Source of the DNA: UBA7236 sp036734545 | GTDB taxonomy: Bacteria; Bacteroidota; Bacteroidia; Chitinophagales; BACL12 | DNA: 9,953 nt | Direction of reading: 5' to 3' | NCBI GenBank assembly: GCA_036734545.1 | Contig: DAIMYJ010000100.1 | Coordinates: 1-9,953 of the forward strand | Shown: positions 1 through 6,504 of the stretch, piece after piece | Position numbering within the stretch: the first letter of the stretch is position 1 | Layout: each line of letters opens with the position of its first letter | The notes under the pieces: generated by a model | Told to the model about the DNA's origin: nothing | Seen by the model: only the letters and a program-made list of their open reading frames with translations | Database searches by the model: none | Translations under genes and position numbers: made by a program

Positions 1-28
1 AACCTTCAACTCTTAACCTTCAACCTTA
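1..28 (-). repeat. Degenerate heptamer tandem array overlapping the hlyD stop codon
   Basis: Read on the plus strand, four consecutive 7-base units fill this stretch. The first and third are both AACCTTC, the second is AACTCTT, and the fourth (22-28) is AACCTTA, whose last three bases are the reverse complement of the hlyD stop codon. On the minus strand the unit reads GGTTGAA-like. The array may continue beyond the left edge of the window. It resembles, in period but not in exact word, the arrays at 2832, 9794, 9857 and 9902. The periodicity is seen directly; a function is unknown. Confidence 0.6.
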
Positions 29-1315
29 CTGCTTCTTCTCTGCTTTGGTTTCTTTTACCACATCACCTTCCTTGAGTACGTTGGTGATGGTGTTATACGG
101 ACCGCTGATCACTTTGGCGCCCTGAGAGAGGCCTTCTTTGATCTCAATGTATGCATCGTCCTGTAAGCCGGTCTTTACCTGTACCTCTTTGGCTTTATCG
201 CCTTCAAGCAGGAACACGATCTCTTTCACCGGTTTATCCTTTGCAGTTGACGTGGTATCCTCTCGTGCAGCCACAGCCTGTATCGGCACGGTGAGCACAT
301 CTCTTGCTACTTCTGTTTTGATCTCCACGGTAGCACTCATGCCGGGATAAAAGGGATATTTATCGCCACTGGCAGTCATCAGGTCCTGATAACTTTCGGG
401 CAGGATATAGATCTTCACCTTGAAGTTCGTGGCCTGATCGGTAACGGCAGACAACACACTGCCGCTGCTGCCTGCGGAATTGGCGATCTGGAATACCACG
501 CCTTTGAATTTGCGGTTGAGGTATGCGTCCACTTCCACTTCTGCGGTATCACCCACATCAATGCGCAACACGTCATTCTCGCTCACATCCACCTGTATCT
601 CCATGTTCGTGAGATCGGCAATGGTCATGAGCTGGTCGCCCGTCATCTGGATAGTACCGAGGACCTTCTCCCCTTTCTTTTTATTCAGTCCCACGACCGT
701 GCCTGAAGCAGGTGCATAGATGGCGGTGCGTTTGAAATTGTTACGCATCTCCTTGAGCATGGCCTCACTGCTTTTTACGGTATACTCCATGGCCGTAACG
801 CCTTCCTTGGCGATCTCATATTCTGCCTGTGCGGTTTGGTATGCCAGTTGCGACTGTTCATACTCCGACTGTGCTATCACCTTATCCTTCAGCAGTTGTG
901 ATGAGCGGTCGAAAGCGATCTTGGCATTGTCGAGCTGCATCTTAGCCTGTAGTACACGTCCGCGTGCGGTCGATAATTGCGCTTTGGTATTATCAAGAGC
1001 GGCCTGTGCCTGCTCCACCTGACTTTCGTAGAGGTCGGGATTGATGCGCATCAGGAGTGCACCTTCTTTCACTTTATCGCCTTCCTTCACTGCCAGTTCC
1101 ACGATCTCTCCGCTGATCTCTGCAGCGATGGCCACCTGACTAACGGGATAAATCTTTCCGCTGGCCGTAACTGTTTCCACCACGGTGCGCTTTTCCACAG
1201 TATCGGAGGTCACTTCAATACCGGCGCCGCTGCCGAACCAGCCCTGTTTATTACCGATGATCACGACAATGATCAGCACCACTACAATAGCTCCGAGGAT
1301 TTTCACTATGCGCAT
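26..1315 (-). CDS. Efflux RND/ABC-type periplasmic adaptor subunit (HlyD/MacA family)
   Basis: This 429-residue protein would bridge an inner-membrane transporter and an outer-membrane channel in a tripartite export pump. Residues 6-20 form a single uninterrupted hydrophobic anchor, so most of the protein is periplasmic. Residues 59-92 and about 197-235 look like the two halves of a lipoyl-like hairpin domain (AAEISGEIVELAVKEGD, then APASGTVVGLNKKKGEKV). Between them, about 94-195, is a long Ala/Gln/Glu-rich coiled coil. A beta-barrel follows (about 238-335, with PGMSATVEI), then a membrane-proximal domain (about 340-420). The layout and length fit MacA-like adaptors. It follows the tolC-like gene after 9 bp and is probably co-transcribed with it. 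The substrate is unknown. A MacB-like ABC transporter would be the expected partner, but no transporter gene lies inside the window. Confidence 0.9.
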   Translation of the reverse strand: MRIVKILGAIVVVLIIVVIIGNKQGWFGSGAGIEVTSDTVEKRTVVETVTASGKIYPVSQVAIAAEISGEIVELAVKEGDKVKEGALLMRINPDLYESQVEQAQAALDNTKAQLSTARGRVLQAKMQLDNAKIAFDRSSQLLKDKVIAQSEYEQSQLAYQTAQAEYEIAKEGVTAMEYTVKSSEAMLKEMRNNFKRTAIYAPASGTVVGLNKKKGEKVLGTIQMTGDQLMTIADLTNMEIQVDVSENDVLRIDVGDTAEVEVDAYLNRKFKGVVFQIANSAGSSGSVLSAVTDQATNFKVKIYILPESYQDLMTASGDKYPFYPGMSATVEIKTEVARDVLTVPIQAVAAREDTTSTAKDKPVKEIVFLLEGDKAKEVQVKTGLQDDAYIEIKEGLSQGAKVISGPYNTITNVLKEGDVVKETKAEKKQ

Positions 1316-1324
1316 AACGGGAAT

Positions 1325-2665
1325 TTAAAAGTCAAGAGGTTTATCCAGATAATAGTCGATGATCTTGGTTTTGAAGATCAGATCATACTTCGCCTGCACG
1401 AGCAGGGATTCTGCCTGTGCTTTGGCATTGAGTGCATTGGTATAATCAAATGCGCTGGTGGTGCCGGCTTTGAATCTCTTTTCAGCAAAATCGAAAGCGT
1501 TCACCGCTGCATTGAAACTTTTCTCCGCAGCCGCATACGACGCTTTGGCAGCGCGTACATCATTCACCGCCTGGGTGATGGTCTTGCGCAAATTATTGAT
1601 CGCTATTTCGCGATTCAGTTGGGTGTTGATGAGCGACAGGTCGGCATTTTGTTTGGCCATCAATACCTGTCCGTTGTTGAACAGTGGTATCTGCAGTGAA
1701 ATACCCACCACTTCACTTCGGTTGTTATTGATCTGTTCGTTGAAAGGCAGTGCTTCGATACCGAATTGCGGATACTCGGCATTTGAAAAGTTGGTGCTGA
1801 TCTGTCCGAACATGGACAAGGTCGGATAGGCACCTGCTCCGGCTATCCTGCGGGCATATTCATCGCTTTGCAGCTGGTAATCGAATACCTTGATACTGGC
1901 GCGGTGGGTGATAGCATAATCGATGACCGACTGCACCTCCGGCACCGGTGCTGCTTTAACCATATCGAAGCGGGCCACCTCCGGAAATATCACTTCCAGG
2001 TTTTCGGCGGGATCTGCCTGTATGAGCAGTTTCAGATCGAGATAGGTTTGCTGCACCTGATTATCGGCCTGAATGCGCGACAACTGATCCTGTGCCAGCT
2101 GCGCCTCAATGGCGAGTAAATTTCCTTCGGGCAGTGCACCTGCCTGCACAAGTTTTCGCGAATCGGTGAGTTGCGCTTCTGTAGTTACGATCTTTTGATC
2201 GGCCACCTTCAGTTGTTCCTCAGCGAACATCACGGCCAGATAGGCCGCGATCACCTGAAACTGCACATTTTCTATTGTGGCAGTATAATTCATGTTCGCC
2301 ACCTGCAGGTCGGTTTGACTCTTCCGGATGGTGTTGGCCACATTACCGCCGCTGAACAGGTTCAGCCCGGCATTCACCTGATAGCTGTTGGCCTGGAAAT
2401 TATTGGATAAAGGCAGGTTGGTTACCGGATCGATGGTATAACCGAAATTCCAGAAATACGAGGTTCCGGCGTTGAGGTTGGGCAACAGCAGCAACCGGCT
2501 CTGGTTGGCCGCTTTCTCCGACAATTGCACGCCGGCAGCGCCCTGACGCAGGCTCAGGTTTTGCTCGGTGGCCAGTTTGATGCAGTCCTGCAGCGATACG
2601 GAACGCTGTGCCGACACCAACATGGAAACCGCCAAAAAGCCTGCTAACAGAGGGATCTTGAACAT
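1325..2665 (-). CDS. TolC family outer membrane efflux protein
   Basis: This 446-residue protein is the predicted outer-membrane channel of the efflux pump. It starts with a clear Sec signal peptide: charged start, hydrophobic core, then LVSA with likely cleavage after residue 19, before QRS. The mature protein begins SVSLQDCIKLATEQN, the typical first helix of OEP-family proteins (function known for the family). Long Ala/Gln-rich amphipathic helices occur twice, around 120-210 and 340-440, separated by beta-strand segments, as in the duplicated TolC fold. The C-terminus has FDYTNALNAKAQAESLL, also typical. No N-terminal Cys lipobox is visible, unlike NodT/OprM-type members. It is the first gene of the pair with the adaptor. 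The start at 2665 is supported by the signal peptide and by a -7-like box ending only 4 bp upstream. Confidence 0.9.
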   Translation of the reverse strand: MFKIPLLAGFLAVSMLVSAQRSVSLQDCIKLATEQNLSLRQGAAGVQLSEKAANQSRLLLLPNLNAGTSYFWNFGYTIDPVTNLPLSNNFQANSYQVNAGLNLFSGGNVANTIRKSQTDLQVANMNYTATIENVQFQVIAAYLAVMFAEEQLKVADQKIVTTEAQLTDSRKLVQAGALPEGNLLAIEAQLAQDQLSRIQADNQVQQTYLDLKLLIQADPAENLEVIFPEVARFDMVKAAPVPEVQSVIDYAITHRASIKVFDYQLQSDEYARRIAGAGAYPTLSMFGQISTNFSNAEYPQFGIEALPFNEQINNNRSEVVGISLQIPLFNNGQVLMAKQNADLSLINTQLNREIAINNLRKTITQAVNDVRAAKASYAAAEKSFNAAVNAFDFAEKRFKAGTTSAFDYTNALNAKAQAESLLVQAKYDLIFKTKIIDYYLDKPLDF

Positions 2666-2669
2666 GGGG

Positions 2670-2677
2670 TAAAGTTA
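2670..2677 (-). promoter_or_regulatory. Possible -7 box of the tolC-hlyD operon
   Basis: On the minus strand the bases read TAACTTTA, one base from the Bacteroidota sigma consensus TAnnTTTG. Only four C residues separate it from the ATG of the tolC-like gene. If used, transcription would start at or very near the ATG, giving a leaderless mRNA. I see no convincing TTG-type -33 element about 19-21 bp upstream, so this is a weak call. Confidence 0.3.
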
Positions 2678-2731
2678 TCGCATATTTTAACGCGGGGTGG
2701 GGTTGTTAAGATAATTTAAGGGATTGGGGGA

Positions 2732-2831
2732 NNNNNNNNNNNNNNNNNNNNNNNNNNNNNNNNNNNNNNNNNNNNNNNNNNNNNNNNNNNNNNNNNNNNN
2801 NNNNNNNNNNNNNNNNNNNNNNNNNNNNNNN
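2732..2831. other. Assembly gap (100 N)
   Basis: Exactly 100 unresolved bases, the usual placeholder for a scaffold gap of unknown size. It lies between two divergent genes and is directly followed by a short-period tandem array at 2832, so a longer repeat may have broken the assembly. The reading frame that runs through the N run into tadA is not real coding sequence. Confidence 0.97.
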
Positions 2832-2876
2832 TCACCCATTCACCCACTGACCCACTCACTACTCACCAATCACTAT
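2832..2876 (-). repeat. Degenerate 8/7-bp tandem array bordering the assembly gap
   Basis: On the plus strand each unit begins TCAC or TGAC. Three 8-base units of the TCACCCAC type (2832-2855) are followed by three 7-base units of the TCACCAA type (2856-2876). On the minus strand the core reads GTGA. The final unit ends in TAT, which is also the beginning of the TATTTTTG box in front of tadA. The left end is cut by the N run, so the full array length is unknown. Function unknown. Confidence 0.55.
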
Positions 2877-2881
2877 TTTTG
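2874..2881 (+). promoter_or_regulatory. Possible -7 box of tadA
   Basis: TATTTTTG matches the Bacteroidota -7 consensus TAnnTTTG fully. It ends 4 bp before the tadA ATG (spacer CCTC), predicting a transcript that starts at or next to the ATG. No TTG -33 element is visible in the repeat-filled upstream bases. Confidence 0.4.
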
Positions 2882-2885
2882 CCTC

Positions 2886-3329
2886 ATGGGTATCATACAG
2901 GAGCCGGATGTGTTCTTCATGCAGGAGGCGCTCAAAATGGCGCAGCAGGCGCTGGAGGAGGATGAGGTGCCCGTGGGTGCCATCATCGTGAGCGGCACAC
3001 AGATCATTGCCAAGGCGCACAACCTGGTAGAGCGACTCAACGACCCTACTGCCCATGCCGAGATGCAGGCCATTACGGCTGCCTGCAATCATTTTCAGTC
3101 GAAATACCTGAATGCCTGCACGCTCTATGTTACGCTTGAGCCCTGCCCTATGTGTGCTGCTGCCAGCCACTGGGCCCAGATTGGCAGGATCGTATACGGC
3201 GCTTCCGACCCCAAAATGGGATATTCGCGGCATCAGCATCTCCTGCACCCGAGAACGGAGGTGCGACATGGTGTGGAGGCAGAGGTTGCCAAAACCATGT
3301 TGCAGCAGTTCTTCACCGGGAAGCGGTGA
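2886..3329 (+). CDS. tadA: tRNA-specific adenosine deaminase / nucleoside deaminase (TadA)
   Basis: This 147-residue zinc deaminase is predicted to convert adenosine to inosine at the wobble position (A34) of tRNA-Arg(ACG), which lets one tRNA read several Arg codons. The CDA-family zinc site is complete: HAE at residues 57-59 (His ligand, catalytic Glu59) and PCPMC at 86-90 (Cys87 and Cys90). EVPVGAIIV at 27-35, AHN at 44-46 and the C-terminal FF...R also fit TadA. Length is normal. I chose the ATG at 2886 because it is the first after the N run and gives a normal N-terminus; a longer frame only arises through the unknown bases. A guanine deaminase or another family deaminase is a less likely alternative. 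The gene is monocistronic as far as can be seen. Confidence 0.9.
   Translation: MGIIQEPDVFFMQEALKMAQQALEEDEVPVGAIIVSGTQIIAKAHNLVERLNDPTAHAEMQAITAACNHFQSKYLNACTLYVTLEPCPMCAAASHWAQIGRIVYGASDPKMGYSRHQHLLHPRTEVRHGVEAEVAKTMLQQFFTGKR
3313..3329 (+). other. Hairpin over the tadA stop codon
   Basis: TCACCG (3313-3318) and CGGTGA (3324-3329) form a perfect 6 bp stem around a 5-base loop. The right arm contains the TGA stop. No T-run follows, so it is not a standard intrinsic terminator; it could stabilise the mRNA 3' end or be chance. Confidence 0.35.
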
Positions 3330-3352
3330 CAGCGGATAGTCTGCATGGGAGT

Positions 3353-3418
3353 TGGTGAAAGGTCGCAGACCTCGCACATTTCGACCATCTCCTGTTTCCT
3401 GCGCAGAACGATTCACCA
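3353..3418. repeat. Nested inverted repeats in the tadA-sod spacer
   Basis: The 193 bp between tadA and sod holds no gene I can support. An outer 7 bp pair, TGGTGAA (3353-3359) and TTCACCA (3412-3418), encloses either a tight hairpin AGGTC-GCA-GACCT (3360-3372) or a competing pair GGTCG (3361-3365) / CGACC (3382-3386). No T-run follows. The pairings are visible in sequence; whether the RNA folds this way or does anything is inference. Confidence 0.35.
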
Positions 3419-3460
3419 TCCCGACACCTTTTTCTGAACTCGTTTCCGATCAAAGCGTTT

Positions 3461-3468
3461 TATCTTTA
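3461..3468 (+). promoter_or_regulatory. Possible -7 box of the superoxide dismutase gene
   Basis: TATCTTTA is one base away from TAnnTTTG. It would give a 5' leader of roughly 48 bases, ending in an A-rich, Shine-Dalgarno-free stretch before ATG, which is typical of Bacteroidota. The TTTC triplets upstream are not at ideal -33 spacing, so support is limited. Confidence 0.3.
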
Positions 3469-3522
3469 TGCCTTCGGGCGAAACCCTATTTTTTCATTCT
3501 AACAAACTAAACAATACACCTT

Positions 3523-4134
3523 ATGGCATTTCAATTACCGGCTCTCCCGTATGCATTCAATGCACTGGAACCGCATATCGATGCACGTACCATGGAGATC
3601 CACCACGACAAGCATCACGCAGCGTATACCAACAACCTGAACAACGCCATTGCCGGCACGGAATGGGAAAACAAGTCCATTGAAGATATCCTGGCCAATG
3701 TAGGCAAGATATCCATGCCGGTGCGCAATAACGGCGGCGGCTTTTACAACCACAACCTGTTCTGGGAGATCATGGGCCCGAACGGCGGCGGCGCACCATC
3801 CGGCGACCTGATGGCGGCCATCGATACCCATCTGGGCGGTTGGGAGAAATTCAAGGAGACCTTCAACACTGCGGCCACTACTCGTTTTGGCAGCGGATGG
3901 GCATGGCTGATCGTTACACCGGATAAAAAACTGGCTGTTACCTCTACCCCGAACCAGGACAACAACCTGATGGACATTGCTGACACCAAAGGCACGCCGA
4001 TCCTCGGATTGGATGTGTGGGAGCATGCCTATTATCTGAACTACCAGAACCGTCGTCCCGACTACATTTCAGCTTTCTGGAATGTGATCAACTGGAATGC
4101 GGTGACCGGCAAGTTCAATACAGCCATCAAGTAA
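3523..4134 (+). CDS. Superoxide dismutase, Fe/Mn family with Mn-type signature
   Basis: This 203-residue enzyme would dismutate superoxide to O2 and H2O2. The four metal ligands are all present: His27 (in HHDKHH), His77 (in NHNLFW), Asp164 and His168 (in DVWEHAYY). The length is standard and there is no signal peptide, so it is probably cytoplasmic. Metal preference can be read partly from the second-sphere Gln: here Gly73 sits where Fe enzymes have Gln, and Gln145 (PNQD) sits where Mn enzymes have it. This suggests Mn use, or cambialistic activity, since Bacteroidetes enzymes can accept both metals; biochemistry would be needed to settle it. The gene has its own likely promoter and is closed by a strong terminator, so it is probably transcribed alone. 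The choice of sodA versus sodB as a name is left open. Confidence 0.95.
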   Translation: MAFQLPALPYAFNALEPHIDARTMEIHHDKHHAAYTNNLNNAIAGTEWENKSIEDILANVGKISMPVRNNGGGFYNHNLFWEIMGPNGGGAPSGDLMAAIDTHLGGWEKFKETFNTAATTRFGSGWAWLIVTPDKKLAVTSTPNQDNNLMDIADTKGTPILGLDVWEHAYYLNYQNRRPDYISAFWNVINWNAVTGKFNTAIK

Positions 4135-4157
4135 ATCGCTTCCGCGAAAGAATAAGG

Positions 4158-4183
4158 AACCTGCCTTTGCGGCAGGTTTTTTT
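4158..4183 (+). terminator. Rho-independent terminator after sod
   Basis: AACCTGCC (4158-4165) and GGCAGGTT (4171-4178) form a perfect 8 bp stem around the loop TTTGC, and the T-run continues to 4183 (seven T in total, 4177-4183). It lies 24 bp after the sod stop codon and should separate sod from the downstream lipoprotein gene. Confidence 0.9.
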
Positions 4184-4209
4184 ATGTACCCGGTGAGCCC
4201 TGAAAACCA

Positions 4210-4236
4210 ATCCTGAAAAAAATTGTTATTCAGGAT
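4210..4236. promoter_or_regulatory. Perfect 8 bp dyad upstream of the cytochrome-like lipoprotein gene
   Basis: ATCCTGAA (4210-4217) and TTCAGGAT (4229-4236) are exact inverted repeats around an 11-base AT-rich centre. No T-run follows on the plus strand. The centre contains TTG, which could serve as a -33 element, but no good -7 box follows at the right distance. It could be an operator, a leader hairpin, or a weak terminator for transcripts arriving from the glmS side, whose loop would be T-rich. Confidence 0.4.
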
Positions 4237-4287
4237 ACCGTATCTCAGCTAATGCGCGTTCATCAAACTAAAATACATCCCGACCGT

Positions 4288-4632
4288 ATGTCAAGAAAAC
4301 GTATCGTTACCGCTCTCGTGATCATGATCTCTGTATCCGCAGCTATTACCTCCTGTTCAAAGACGACCGCAGGCTGTGATGCCACGGTTGACTGCAACGG
4401 GGTTACTTTCTCCGGCACGATCCAGCCGCTGGCAGCATCTAAATGCGCTCTGAGCGGCTGCCATGGCGGTTCATTTGATAGTTATGCGAATTTATCGGGA
4501 CTAGCGAACAGTGGAGAACTGCTGCGTGAAGTCGTCACCACTGAAAATATGCCGGCAGGCAATATTGAAATGACATGTGAGCAGCGTGCCCAGTTCGAAT
4601 GCTGGATCGATGCGGGTGCCCCCAATAACTGA
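4288..4632 (+). CDS. Small lipoprotein, putative c-type cytochrome domain with CX4CH site
   Basis: The 114-residue product starts MSRKR, has a hydrophobic stretch (6-20) and a lipobox AITSC with Cys23, so it is probably a lipoprotein facing the periplasm or cell surface. Residues 43-61 (GTIQPLAASKCALSGCHGG) resemble the heme site of short cytochrome c domains, but the Cys residues are four apart (Cys53, Cys58, His59) rather than two. Met88 in ENMPAG could be the distal heme ligand, and FECWIDAGAPNN near the end matches the closing helix of such domains. Cys30/Cys36 and Cys97/Cys105 might form disulfides. An in-frame ATG at 4252 would add 12 residues, but 4288 gives a normal signal peptide. 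Electron transfer is inferred from the motif; heme attachment is not shown. It converges with glmS, 27 bp away. Confidence 0.75.
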   Translation: MSRKRIVTALVIMISVSAAITSCSKTTAGCDATVDCNGVTFSGTIQPLAASKCALSGCHGGSFDSYANLSGLANSGELLREVVTTENMPAGNIEMTCEQRAQFECWIDAGAPNN

Positions 4633-4659
4633 TAGCGGGATTCAACCGTGAGGGAGAAA

Positions 4660-6498
4660 TTACTCCACGGTAACCGACTTTGCCAAATTGCGCGGCTGAT
4701 CGACATTCCTGCCCAACATTACGGCAATGTGATATGCCAGTAATTGCAGTGGGATCACACTCAATAACGGAGTGAGTGACTCTTCTGTATCCGGTATGCG
4801 GATCACATGCTCAGCCATCTCTTCGATCACTTCATCACTTTCGCTGATGATAGCGATGATCTTCCCTTTGCGTGCGCGTATTTCCTGAATATTGCTCACG
4901 ATCTTATCGTGTGCACTCATATTGGTTGCCATTACCACCACCGGCATGTTCTCATCGATCAGTGCGATAGGACCATGTTTCATTTCCGCAGCGGGGTAAC
5001 CTTCTGCATGGATATATGATATCTCCTTCAGCTTCAAAGCACCTTCCAGTGCCACCGGAAAATTATACCCGCGGCCCAGGTAGAGGAAATTGTGCACATG
5101 CAGGTATTCTTCTGCGATCTGCTTGATATGCGCGTTGGCCTTGAGCACTTCCTGCACCTTCTCCGGAATCTTGCTCAGCTCAATAGCGATGCTTTGATAT
5201 TTACTTTCGGTGATTGTCCCGCGCTTACGTCCGATGGCCAGCGCCATAAGTGTGAGTACGGTGACCTGAGCGGTAAACGCCTTGGTACTGGCCACACCGA
5301 TCTCCGGGCCGGCGTGCGTATAAGAACCGGCATGTGTGGCACGCGGAATACTGGAACCCACCACATTACAGATACCGAAGATGGTAGCCCCTTTGGATTT
5401 GGCCAGTTCGATCGCTGCCAGCGTATCCGCTGTTTCACCGCTTTGTGAAATGGCGATCACAATATCATCTTCGTTGATCACCGGATTGCGATAGCGGAAT
5501 TCAGAGGCATATTCCACCTCCACCGGAATGCGCGCCAGATCCTCAAATAAATATTCACCAACCAGTCCGGCATGCCATGAAGTGCCACATCCGATAATGA
5601 TGATGCGACGGGCATTCACGAGTTTCTTTTCATACTCCTTGATACCGCCCAGCACGATGGTATTGCGTGAACCTATCAAACGGCCGCGCATACTGTCCTT
5701 GATGGAATTTGGCTGCTCATAGATCTCCTTGAGCATATAGTGATCATACCCGCCCTTTTCGATCATATCGAGTTGCATTTGCAACTCCTGCATATAGGGC
5801 GTGATAGTCTCATTATGAATAGTGATGATCTCCAGTTCCTTATCCCTGCGCACGATGGCGATCTCTTCGTCATTGAGGTATACCACATTGCGGGTATATT
5901 CAATGAGCGGACTGGCATCGGAGGCAACAAAAAATTCGCCTTCGCCGATGCCCACGACCATGGGTGAGGATTTGCGTGCCGCGATGAGCATATCGGGTTC
6001 GTCTTTGCTGACGATCACGATCGCATACGCCCCAACCACCTGATTGAGGGCTACGCGCACCGCTTCAACGAGGTCGAGCTTTTCGTTTAGCTGAATATCT
6101 TCGATGAGGTGTATGAGTACTTCTGTATCGGTATCTGACTGAAATGCGTGTCCGCGTTTCTTCAGCTCTGTTTTCAGTGCAGCATAATTCTCAATGATAC
6201 CGTTATGGATGATGGCCAGGTTACGCGATTCGCTTTCATGCGGATGTGCGTTGCGTGTATTGGGTTCCCCGTGGGTGGCCCAGCGGGTGTGACCGATGCC
6301 GCAGGTGCCATGGACATTCTTGCCCTCAGCTTCCTTTTCCAGCTCCGACACCTTTCCGGCGATCTTATATACACGCAGGTCGCCATTGATCAACGCTATA
6401 CCTGCGCTGTCGTACCCACGGTACTCCAGACGGTGCAGGCCTTTGATGAGGATCGGATACGCCTGGCGGTGTCCGATATACCCAACGATGCCACACAT
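4660..6498 (-). CDS. glmS: Glutamine--fructose-6-phosphate aminotransferase (isomerizing)
   Basis: This 612-residue cytoplasmic enzyme makes glucosamine-6-phosphate from fructose-6-phosphate and glutamine, the first committed step towards UDP-GlcNAc for peptidoglycan and lipid A. The start MCGIVGYIG exposes catalytic Cys2 after Met removal. The glutaminase half shows HTRWATHGEP (70-79), NG at 99-100 and SDTDTE (121-126). Two SIS sugar-isomerase domains follow: GCGTSWHAG (303-311) and SQSGETADT (351-359), then GPEIGVAST (397-405), with KLKEISYIHAEGYPAAEMKHGP at 489-510. The C-terminus LAKSVTVE is the usual one. All expected motifs are present and length is standard. It is the last gene of the cluster, beginning 6 bp after the DUF4270 stop. 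No glmS ribozyme precedes it. Convergence with the lipoprotein gene leaves only 27 bp, and I see no clear terminator there. Confidence 0.97.
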   Translation of the reverse strand: MCGIVGYIGHRQAYPILIKGLHRLEYRGYDSAGIALINGDLRVYKIAGKVSELEKEAEGKNVHGTCGIGHTRWATHGEPNTRNAHPHESESRNLAIIHNGIIENYAALKTELKKRGHAFQSDTDTEVLIHLIEDIQLNEKLDLVEAVRVALNQVVGAYAIVIVSKDEPDMLIAARKSSPMVVGIGEGEFFVASDASPLIEYTRNVVYLNDEEIAIVRRDKELEIITIHNETITPYMQELQMQLDMIEKGGYDHYMLKEIYEQPNSIKDSMRGRLIGSRNTIVLGGIKEYEKKLVNARRIIIIGCGTSWHAGLVGEYLFEDLARIPVEVEYASEFRYRNPVINEDDIVIAISQSGETADTLAAIELAKSKGATIFGICNVVGSSIPRATHAGSYTHAGPEIGVASTKAFTAQVTVLTLMALAIGRKRGTITESKYQSIAIELSKIPEKVQEVLKANAHIKQIAEEYLHVHNFLYLGRGYNFPVALEGALKLKEISYIHAEGYPAAEMKHGPIALIDENMPVVVMATNMSAHDKIVSNIQEIRARKGKIIAIISESDEVIEEMAEHVIRIPDTEESLTPLLSVIPLQLLAYHIAVMLGRNVDQPRNLAKSVTVE

Positions 6499-6504
6499 GT
6501 TGCT

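Noticed and set aside
26..2665. RND pump assignment for the hlyD-tolC pair
   Set aside because: No inner-membrane transporter is in the window, and the adaptor's N-terminal anchor and layout look more MacA-like. The transporter class cannot be decided from this sequence.
2724..2885. Long open frame running through the N run into tadA
   Set aside because: It exists only because N codons cannot contain stops. The tadA homology and a normal N-terminus begin at 2886.
2859..3419. 186-codon minus-strand frame covering tadA and the spacer after it
   Set aside because: It is antisense to a complete TadA zinc site and has no recognisable domain.
4252..4287. Upstream ATG as start of the cytochrome-like lipoprotein
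   Set aside because: It would place 12 polar, charged residues before an otherwise normal lipoprotein signal peptide. The ATG at 4288 gives MSRKR followed by the hydrophobic core.
4644..4672. Bidirectional terminator between the lipoprotein gene and glmS
   Set aside because: A CCGT/ACGG stem with an inner GGAG/CTCC pair is visible but has a three-base bulge, overlaps the end of glmS and lacks a T-run on either strand.
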